NCBI GenBank assembly: GCA_028691155.1
Contig: JAQUZV010000073.1
Location: 1 to 8,763 of the forward strand
Length of the DNA: 8,763 nt
Direction of reading: 5' to 3'
Source: Victivallales bacterium
GTDB taxonomy: Bacteria; Verrucomicrobiota; Lentisphaeria; Victivallales; SZUA-371
The notes below the pieces were generated by a model. The model saw nothing but the letters and a program-made list of their open reading frames with translations, made no database searches and was not told the origin of the DNA. The position numbers were made by a program, and so were the translations under genes. Shown here one piece after another: positions 1 to 4,760 of the stretch (its first letter is position 1; every line of letters starts with the position of its first letter).

Positions 1-765
1 CAGCGGCTGATTGTTCGGCAGGATAATCCGCCGGGTCACGGGATCAAGCGTGGCAAACAATTTGTCCTCCACCAAAACATCCGCCCCGGCCAGACAATTG
101 AGCAACGAAGACTTGCCGGCATTGGTATAACCGACTATCGCCACATGAGGCACATCGTTGCGGTCGCGGCGCTTGCGCTGGGTCGCCCGCTGCCGGCGCA
201 CGGTCTTGAGCTCCGCCTGTAACGAAGATATCCGCTGTTTGACCAGACGCCGGTCCACTTCAATCTGTTTTTCGCCCTCGCCGCGGGTGCCTTTGGCGCC
301 GCCGTGCTGCCGGGACAAATGGGTCCAGGCACGGGTCAGCCGGGGCAACGAATACTGCATGCGAGCCAATTCCACCTGCAAGACGGCTTCCCGGGTCGAC
401 GCCCGGGCCGCAAAGATATCGAGAATAATCTCCTGCCGTTCAACCACGCAGATCCGGGTCAGTTTCTCCCAGTTGCGTTGCTGTGACGGCGTCAGTTCGC
501 AGTCGAACACCAGACAATCCGCCTTCTCGTCCTCGATCCGCTGCCGCAGTTCTTCCGCCCGGCCGCTGCCGATCAGATAACGCGGGTTGGACTCCTTGAC
601 CCGAATCAGCTCTTCCCCGATTATCGGAATCCCCAGATTGCCGACCAGTTCCGCCAATTCCGCCAGATGCTCGCGCACCACCGCTTCGGCGATATCATAA
701 TCGCAGATGCCAACCAGTATGGCCCGCTCCACCAGACGCCGGCCGTCCTTTTCCGTCTCAATCAT
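1..765 (-). CDS. hflX: GTPase HflX, C-terminal part beyond window
   Basis: HflX is a ribosome-associated GTPase of the TRAFAC/Obg-HflX group. In E. coli it splits stalled or heat-damaged 70S ribosomes. Only the first 255 residues are visible, against about 426 in E. coli, and the frame is still open at base 1. Residues 1-155 are the HflX N-terminal domain. The family signature GTRGEGEKQIEVDRR begins at residue 159 and is followed by a basic, charged helical linker. The P-loop GYTNAGKS lies at 212-219, and LFATLDP (236-242) matches the HflX switch I region. The later G3-G5 motifs lie outside the window. The start is the ATG at 765-763. An in-frame TAA directly precedes it and no SD is visible, but this ATG overlaps the stop of the small frame 762-914 as ATGA, so translation may be coupled to that frame. 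It is the last visible gene of a minus-strand operon led by the WecA-like gene. Confidence 0.96.
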   Translation of the reverse strand, partial: MIETEKDGRRLVERAILVGICDYDIAEAVVREHLAELAELVGNLGIPIIGEELIRVKESNPRYLIGSGRAEELRQRIEDEKADCLVFDCELTPSQQRNWEKLTRICVVERQEIILDIFAARASTREAVLQVELARMQYSLPRLTRAWTHLSRQHGGAKGTRGEGEKQIEVDRRLVKQRISSLQAELKTVRRQRATQRKRRDRNDVPHVAIVGYTNAGKSSLLNCLAGADVLVEDKLFATLDPVTRRIILPNNQPL

Positions 766-914
766 TTATTGTTTGCCGTTATGATAAAATCTTTACCTTT
801 TGATCGCACTATACTCTCGGCGATAATGTAAAGCGAATTACCGGACGGGGCAAGTCGAAAAACCGTCATATCACGATTTTTCCCGCAATTGCGGTGGAAA
901 AACGACAGTTTCAT
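762..914 (-). CDS. possible 50-residue small protein coupled to hflX
   Basis: This is a short frame filling the gap between the WecA-like gene and hflX. It starts at the ATG at 914-912, and a strong GGAGG (927-923) lies 8 bases upstream. Its TGA overlaps the hflX ATG as ATGA. The product begins MKLSFFHRNCGKNRD and ends DFIITANNK. It is basic, with one cysteine and no membrane segment or domain I recognise. For: a very good SD, exact coupling to hflX, and the lack of any other SD for hflX. Against: third-position GC of roughly 40 percent, below the neighbouring genes, and no known family. It may be a real small protein, or a leader frame whose job is to bring ribosomes to hflX. Confidence 0.4.
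   Translation of the reverse strand: MKLSFFHRNCGKNRDMTVFRLAPSGNSLYIIAESIVRSKGKDFIITANNK
877..901. repeat. imperfect inverted repeat inside the small frame
   Basis: A perfect 12-bp palindrome, CCGCAATTGCGG (883-894), is flanked by a T run on the left and an A run on the right. With one bulged base and one wobble pair the pairing extends through TTTTT/AAAAA (877-881 with 897-901). As RNA it could form a hairpin with an AAUU loop. It lacks the trailing U run of a standard terminator in either direction. A role in modulating hflX expression is possible but unproven. Confidence 0.35.
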
Positions 915-922
915 CCCCCCAT

Positions 923-927
923 CCTCC
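923..927 (-). promoter_or_regulatory. ribosome binding site GGAGG of small frame
   Basis: GGAGG sits 8 bases before the ATG at 914. It is the only strong ribosome binding site between the WecA-like gene and hflX, and it favours real translation of the small frame. A closer ATG (922-920) opens only a two-residue frame. Confidence 0.55.
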
Positions 928-952
928 GGAAATAACCATAAGACATTACCCG

Positions 953-2107
953 TTACGGCTCTTTTCCGCCCGCGCCGGTCTGCTTCGTCGTCCCCGGCAT
1001 CTCCGGATGACCCATCTTGCCGCAATCGTATCCCCCCGCAAACTGCAGCAAAGTAATAATCGACAGAAACACCAGCGACTGCACCATCACCACCACCACC
1101 GTGAAAATATCGCCCCACATCAACGGCAACACCCCCAACCCCAGCGCCAGCGTCAACAGATGCACCGTCATCACGGCATGCTTCTTCGACATCCCCATCT
1201 TGACAAAACGATGTGAAATGTGGTTGTGATCGCCGACATAGACCGGCCGATGGTAATGAAGCCGGATCGCCACCACCGCCAATGTATCGAACAACGGCAC
1301 CGCCAGAATGAACAACGGAATCAGACAAGTCAGCCGAGTGTGGGAAATCTCCGGCATATGATAAGTCACCCCTGCGCTCAACACCGCCAGGGTATAACCC
1401 AGAAAATGACTGCCCGAATCGCCCATAAAAATCGAGGCCGGCTGATAATTGAAAAACCAGAATCCCAACCCGCTGCCCACGCAGGCCGCCCCCAAAGCCG
1501 CAATGAAATATTGCCGGCTGATAACCGCCACCACCGTCAGCAACGCCAGACAGATCACCGCAATACCGACCGCCAACCCGTCCATGTTGTCGAGAAAATT
1601 AATCGCGTTGATAATCAGCAGAACCCAGAAGACCGAAATAACCGTAGTCACCGGTTCCCAGGGAATGAACAGCGACACCCGCATCCCGCCGAGCCAGACG
1701 GCAATCACCGCCACCACCACCTGTCCGAAAAACTTGACCTTGGCACTGAGCGGAAAATAATCGTCGATAAAGCCGAGCAGCGTCGCCAACAGCGCGCCAA
1801 GACAGAGAAACATCAGCCGCCCGGAAATCCGGGTGAGATTATGAACATAACCGGCCACTTCCGCACCGACCCCGCCCGACGGCAACGACAAAAACGCCGC
1901 CACCCCGCCGACAATCGTCATCAGCCATGCCAGAAACATCGCCACCCCGCCCAACACCGGAATCGGACGGGCGTGACCGCTGTGCCGGTCATCCGGCCGA
2001 TCCAGAAAATTGGTCAGCAACGCCACTTTTTCGCAAACCGGAGTCAATACCAGAGACAGAATTGCCGCCGTCGCCAACACCACCACATAAACCTGCCACC
2101 AAACCAT
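953..2107 (-). CDS. WecA/TagO/MraY-family polyprenyl-phosphate sugar-1-phosphate transferase
   Basis: This is an integral membrane enzyme of the PNPT (glycosyl transferase family 4) superfamily. It moves a sugar-1-phosphate, typically GlcNAc-1-P from the UDP-sugar, onto undecaprenyl phosphate on the cytoplasmic face, the first step of many surface polymers. The 384 residues carry roughly ten hydrophobic segments. Family motifs run in order: DRPDDRHSGHARPIPVLGG from residue 36; the Asp pair D115-D116 in FIDDYFPLSAK; NAINFLDNMDGLA at 167-179, with the metal and catalytic aspartates; FMGDSGS at 227-233; and a His cluster GDHNHISHR at 292-300. The His cluster and the lack of MraY-specific features point to a WecA/TagO-type enzyme rather than MraY. 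A hydrophilic tail of about 25 residues ends the protein. The start is set at the ATG at 2107, because AGAGGT lies just upstream. A GTG at 2146 would add 13 polar residues and lies only a few bases after the predicted transcription start. The exact sugar and the polymer made cannot be told from this window. Confidence 0.9.
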   Translation of the reverse strand: MVWWQVYVVVLATAAILSLVLTPVCEKVALLTNFLDRPDDRHSGHARPIPVLGGVAMFLAWLMTIVGGVAAFLSLPSGGVGAEVAGYVHNLTRISGRLMFLCLGALLATLLGFIDDYFPLSAKVKFFGQVVVAVIAVWLGGMRVSLFIPWEPVTTVISVFWVLLIINAINFLDNMDGLAVGIAVICLALLTVVAVISRQYFIAALGAACVGSGLGFWFFNYQPASIFMGDSGSHFLGYTLAVLSAGVTYHMPEISHTRLTCLIPLFILAVPLFDTLAVVAIRLHYHRPVYVGDHNHISHRFVKMGMSKKHAVMTVHLLTLALGLGVLPLMWGDIFTVVVVMVQSLVFLSIITLLQFAGGYDCGKMGHPEMPGTTKQTGAGGKEP

Positions 2108-2111
2108 TTTT

Positions 2112-2117
2112 ACCTCT
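2112..2117 (-). promoter_or_regulatory. ribosome binding site deciding the transferase start
   Basis: AGAGGT at 2117-2112 is followed by four A residues and then the ATG at 2107. This is close to ideal spacing. No comparable site precedes the in-frame GTG at 2146, so the shorter protein beginning MVWWQVYVV is preferred. Confidence 0.75.
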
Positions 2118-2157
2118 ATATCCGATTCGGGGATTGTAATTTCCACATTATTTGTAT

Positions 2158-2185
2158 ATTATAGCAGCATAACGCGGCTTATAAA
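2158..2185 (-). promoter_or_regulatory. sigma70-like extended -10 promoter of the transferase-hflX operon
   Basis: On the minus strand a perfect TATAAT (2163-2158) is preceded by TGC, forming an extended -10 element. A weak -35, TTTATA (2185-2180), lies 16 bases further up. Transcription would start near 2151, giving a leader of about 45 bases to the ATG at 2107. Confidence 0.6.
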
Positions 2186-2308
2186 CCGATTTTCGTAAAA
2201 ATTATATCATTGAAGTAAAAAACCGATTTATCTCCCCAAACGCTCCTTCCGGACCGGCTCGGAACCGGAAACGGGAATAAATCCGGTTTCAGGACAAATC
2301 AGAATAAG
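2186..2308. other. upstream region of the radical SAM gene
   Basis: This is the part of the divergent intergenic stretch facing the radical SAM gene. The first half is AT-rich (around 2190-2235), as expected for a promoter, but no plus-strand -35/-10 pair stands out. The last 70 bases are richer in CCGG elements, including the inverted arms AACCGG and CCGGTT, which could form a small hairpin in the leader. The only SD-like element is AGGA at 2291-2294, an unusually long 14 bases before the ATG at 2309. Confidence 0.4.
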
Positions 2309-3259
2309 ATGAACGGTAAATATGTTTTCGGTCCGATTCCGTCCCGGCGCCTGGGCCGATCTCTGGGAATCGATCTGGTTCCCCACAAGACATGCAGCAA
2401 CGACTGCATCTACTGCGAAGCCGGCGCCACTACGCTGCTGACGCTGGAACGCAAGGAATATGTTCCGGTCGATGACGTAATCCGGGAACTCGACGCCGTC
2501 CTGAAAGCCGACCCCGAACTGGATTACCTGACCTTTTCCGGCGCCGGCGAACCGACGCTGAACCGGCGGATCGGCGACGTCGTCGCCTTTGTGCGGCGGC
2601 ACTACCCGCAATACCGCCTCTGCCTGCTGACCAACGGTTCATTGCTGGGCGACCCGGAAGTGGCCGCCGCCGTCAAGGATATCGACCTCATCATCCCCTC
2701 GCTCGACGCTTCCTGCGAGGAGGAATTCGCCACCATCAACCGGGCTCAGTCATTAATGTCGCTGGCCGCGCTGGTGGATGCCCTGACCCGGTTTCGGAAA
2801 ACCTTTACCGGCGCCTATTGGCTGGAAGTGTTCGTAGTCCCCGGAGTCAACGACTCCGAAGCCGCCATCGACCGGTCTCGCCGGCTGATTGCCGCCATCA
2901 GGCCCGACAAAGTTCAGCTCAACACCCTGGATCGCCCCGGTTGTGTCTCCTGGCTCAAACCGGCCTCCGAAACCACACTCCGCCACTTCGTCGCACGGCT
3001 GCACGATTTGGTGCCGGTGGAAGCGGTCGGCCGTTTCCACTATCAAAGTTATGAGGATGCCGGACTGCCCGAGGACGAATTGAAAGACCGGATTGTCGAC
3101 ATCGTCAGCCGTCGTCCGGGCACCGCCGACGACATTGCCGCCGCCCTGGCGCTGTCCCGCGATCACGCCATCGAACTGCTGCATCAGTTGAGCGACGCCA
3201 GAATTGTCCGGCGCACCGTCAGCCGCCGCGGCATCTTTTATTGCAAATATGCACCCTGA
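2309..3259 (+). CDS. radical SAM protein, TYW1-like COG0731 group, with C-terminal winged helix
   Basis: This is a radical S-adenosylmethionine enzyme of 316 residues. The cluster-binding motif C29-SND-C33-IY-C36 (CxxxCxxC) follows the group's typical N-terminus FGPIPSRRLGRSLGIDLVP. The SAM-contacting LTFSGAGEPTLN lies around 74-85. The central part (about 40-230) reads as the usual barrel. Residues from about 256 to 316 look like a winged helix-turn-helix (DDIAAALALSRDHAIELL, then an RRTVSRRGIFYCKY wing), suggesting nucleic-acid binding. COG0731 is named for similarity to the tRNA wybutosine synthesis enzyme TYW1, but its bacterial members, including this type, have no settled reaction. The conserved N-terminus fixes the ATG at 2309 despite a weak SD. 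The next gene, 13 bases on, is an rRNA pseudouridine synthase, which supports a job in RNA modification by inference only. Confidence 0.88.
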   Translation: MNGKYVFGPIPSRRLGRSLGIDLVPHKTCSNDCIYCEAGATTLLTLERKEYVPVDDVIRELDAVLKADPELDYLTFSGAGEPTLNRRIGDVVAFVRRHYPQYRLCLLTNGSLLGDPEVAAAVKDIDLIIPSLDASCEEEFATINRAQSLMSLAALVDALTRFRKTFTGAYWLEVFVVPGVNDSEAAIDRSRRLIAAIRPDKVQLNTLDRPGCVSWLKPASETTLRHFVARLHDLVPVEAVGRFHYQSYEDAGLPEDELKDRIVDIVSRRPGTADDIAAALALSRDHAIELLHQLSDARIVRRTVSRRGIFYCKYAP

Positions 3260-3262
3260 ACC

Positions 3263-3267
3263 GGGAG
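3263..3267 (+). promoter_or_regulatory. ribosome binding site deciding the pseudouridine synthase start
   Basis: GGGAG is followed by five bases and then the ATG at 3273. Alternatives are an ATG at 3249 inside the end of the upstream gene and an ATG at 3303 right before the S4 domain. Neither has such a site. Confidence 0.65.
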
Positions 3268-3272
3268 TGACC

Positions 3273-4037
3273 ATGAAGGATGAATCTCCAACCGTATTTC
3301 CGATGCGGCTGCAACGCTTTATGAGTCTGGCCGGAGTGGCGTCGCGCCGCGAATGCGAAACCATTATCGCGGACGGACGGGTCGCCGTCAACGGTCGGAT
3401 CGTCACCGCCACCGGGACCAAAGTGACGGAAGACGACCGCGTGGCCGTCGACGGCAAAGCCGTGACCATGGCGGCCAAACGCTGCTACATCATGTTGAAC
3501 AAGCCCCCCGGCTATACCTGCACCGCCTCCGATCCCCACGCCGAACATATCGTTTTCGAGCTGGTCAAAACGCCGGGAACAAGGCTGTTCACCGCCGGAC
3601 GGCTGGACCGCGACAGCGAAGGTTTGCTGATCCTGTCCAACGACGGGGATTATGTGGCCAAACTCACCCATCCGCGTTATGAAATTCTGAAAACCTATGT
3701 AGTGCGTACCGATCGGCCGATTCCGGCCGAGAAGCTGGAAGAATTGCGCCGCGGCATCATCGATGCCGGTGACCGCCTCCGGGCACGCGAAATCGTCCGC
3801 ATTTCCTCGGAAGTCTTCGTCTTTATCCTCAACGAAGGCAAAAAGCGGGAAATCCGCCGCATGATCGACTATGCCGGCTGCCGTACCGTATCGTTGGTGC
3901 GGATCGGTTTCGGCGCGCTGGGACTGGGCCGACTGGAACCGGGCCGATGGCGCTACCTGAACGCGGCGGAAGTACAGCAGAGCCTGACGGTCAACCAGGC
4001 CGTACAGTTCCGGCCGCCGCGAAGCCGGAAAAAGTAA
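3273..4037 (+). CDS. rRNA pseudouridine synthase, RsuA/RluB/RluE/RluF family
   Basis: The enzyme isomerises a specific uridine in ribosomal RNA to pseudouridine. The 254-residue protein has an S4 RNA-binding domain at about 11-70 (MRLQRFMSLAGVASRRECE, then GRVAVNG and VDGKAV). The catalytic domain follows with YIMLNKPPGYTCT at 72-84. The family active-site motif GRLDRDSEGLLILSNDGD starts at 109, with catalytic Asp112. Near the C-terminus comes EGKKREIRRMIDYAGC, typical of this family. Length and motifs are complete. The subtype cannot be fixed: overall layout suits RluB (23S rRNA, position 2605 in E. coli), while the motif wording also resembles RluE. It lies 13 bases after the radical SAM gene, so the two are probably co-transcribed. 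It ends in a strong hairpin that includes its own TAA. Confidence 0.93.
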   Translation: MKDESPTVFPMRLQRFMSLAGVASRRECETIIADGRVAVNGRIVTATGTKVTEDDRVAVDGKAVTMAAKRCYIMLNKPPGYTCTASDPHAEHIVFELVKTPGTRLFTAGRLDRDSEGLLILSNDGDYVAKLTHPRYEILKTYVVRTDRPIPAEKLEELRRGIIDAGDRLRAREIVRISSEVFVFILNEGKKREIRRMIDYAGCRTVSLVRIGFGALGLGRLEPGRWRYLNAAEVQQSLTVNQAVQFRPPRSRKK

Positions 4038-4069
4038 CCCGGACGCGGCCTTGCCGGAGTCCGGGTTAT
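4034..4069. terminator. two-way hairpin between convergent genes
   Basis: A perfect 10-bp inverted repeat, TAACCCGGAC (4035-4044) and GTCCGGGTTA (4059-4068), encloses a second small stem CGGC/GCCG with a three-base loop. The pseudouridine synthase stop codon lies in the left arm, and the ydbL stop lies 11 bases beyond the right arm. No U run follows on either side, so it is an atypical intrinsic terminator. It may still stop transcription with Rho or protect both 3' ends. Confidence 0.55.
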
Positions 4070-4079
4070 CACGCGACAA

Positions 4080-4469
4080 TTATGGTTTCTGATACCATTT
4101 CCCGGCGGCATTCTGAAACCAGTGGTGCGACTTGCCGGTTTCGGCAATCTTAATCGCCCGGCGCTGACCGACGGTTTCCGGCGATGCACCGTTCTTTCTG
4201 GCAATGGCCACGTAAACCGCTTTGCGGTCGGTATTTTCCGCCCCGACCACATTCCCGGTATCGGCGCTTTTATCCCGTATCGCGATAAAGCCCTTGTTAT
4301 CCTCGCCGATCACCCCGGCATCCTTGAGTTTATTCAACTTGGGCAGCCGCTCCTTCATCCGCGTCCGGATGTCGTCGGACGGCGAAGCAAAAACCACGCA
4401 ACTGGCCGAAACCATAAATCCCAAGGTTAATGCCACTGCCATCAGGTTGAACATACGCCTCCATTTCAT
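4080..4469 (-). CDS. ydbL: YdbL-family (DUF1318) periplasmic protein
   Basis: The 129-residue protein has a signal peptide: a basic start (MKWRR), a hydrophobic core at 7-27, and likely cleavage after VFA at residue 28. The mature part shows the DUF1318 pattern: RMKERLPKLNKLKDAGVIGEDNKGF, then the ENTDRKAVYVAIARKNG block, then VGQRRAIKI and a C-terminal WFQNAAGKWYQK. E. coli YdbL (108 residues) is a periplasmic helper reported to affect how YnbE assembles on YdbH. The third place after ydbH and ynbE matches the E. coli order. The ATG at 4469 has AGGAGG (4484-4479) 9 bases upstream. The gap to the ynbE stop is 18 bases. A Cys at residue 24 (SASC) does not form a good lipobox, so a soluble periplasmic protein is more likely than a lipoprotein. 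Confidence 0.85.
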   Translation of the reverse strand: MKWRRMFNLMAVALTLGFMVSASCVVFASPSDDIRTRMKERLPKLNKLKDAGVIGEDNKGFIAIRDKSADTGNVVGAENTDRKAVYVAIARKNGASPETVGQRRAIKIAETGKSHHWFQNAAGKWYQKP

Positions 4470-4487
4470 AACTACTCTCCTCCTGGT

Positions 4488-4760
4488 TTATTTGGCGGTC
4501 GACACCGCCGGGTTTATTGTTTTAGCGGAAGCCGACGCCGTCGGAGCGGTATTCAGCTTTTTTCCCGCCGCATCGACATCGCCGAAAAAGTCATCCAGAG
4601 CCCGGTCGACTTTAACATTGATATCGATGGTAATATGAATCGGCTTGATTTCTATCGGTTTCAGGTTCACATCGTTGTGCGTGTCGATCCGGTGGCTGGT
4701 GGAACAGCCCCAGAACAGCAGCGGCAACACTGCGAATCCGGTCAGACGGATAATTTTCAT
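4488..4760 (-). CDS. ynbE: YnbE-family lipoprotein, partner of YdbH
   Basis: This is a small lipoprotein of 90 residues. A lipoprotein signal peptide ends in LLFWGC, with the lipid-bearing Cys at residue 19. Positions -3/-2 are Phe-Trp, which departs from the usual Leu-(Ala/Ser/Thr). Ser at +2 argues for outer-membrane sorting under the E. coli Lol rule. The core PIEIKPIHITIDINVKVDRALDDFF (about residues 36-60) matches the beta-strand segment of E. coli YnbE, which stacks onto the end of YdbH as an outer-membrane anchor. The protein is longer than the 61-residue E. coli form and has an Ala/Thr/Ser-rich tail of about 25 residues. The ATG overlaps the ydbH stop as ATGA, with GGAGG (4771-4767) 6 bases upstream, so translation is tightly coupled and stoichiometry with YdbH is likely controlled. 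Confidence 0.85.
   Translation of the reverse strand: MKIIRLTGFAVLPLLFWGCSTSHRIDTHNDVNLKPIEIKPIHITIDINVKVDRALDDFFGDVDAAGKKLNTAPTASASAKTINPAVSTAK

Noticed and set aside
825..853. Possible internal promoter for hflX (TTGCCC, 17 bases, TACATT) on the minus strand
   Set aside because: Both boxes match the consensus at only 4 of 6 positions inside a possible coding frame. Too weak to list, though a secondary hflX promoter cannot be excluded.
1090..1110. Run of CAC/ACC triplets resembling a poly-histidine repeat
   Set aside because: In the real minus-strand frame it encodes a Val-rich membrane helix of the transferase (FTVVVVMVQS), so it is ordinary coding sequence.
1220..2164. 314-codon plus-strand frame opposite the transferase gene, with many His and Gln
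   Set aside because: It is the antisense shadow of a gene with all PNPT-family motifs. Its composition (His, Arg, Gln, Pro runs) is typical of a reversed GC-rich membrane-protein gene.
3219..4079. 286-codon minus-strand frame opposite the pseudouridine synthase
   Set aside because: The plus strand carries complete S4 and catalytic motifs. The reverse frame has no SD and no recognisable domain.
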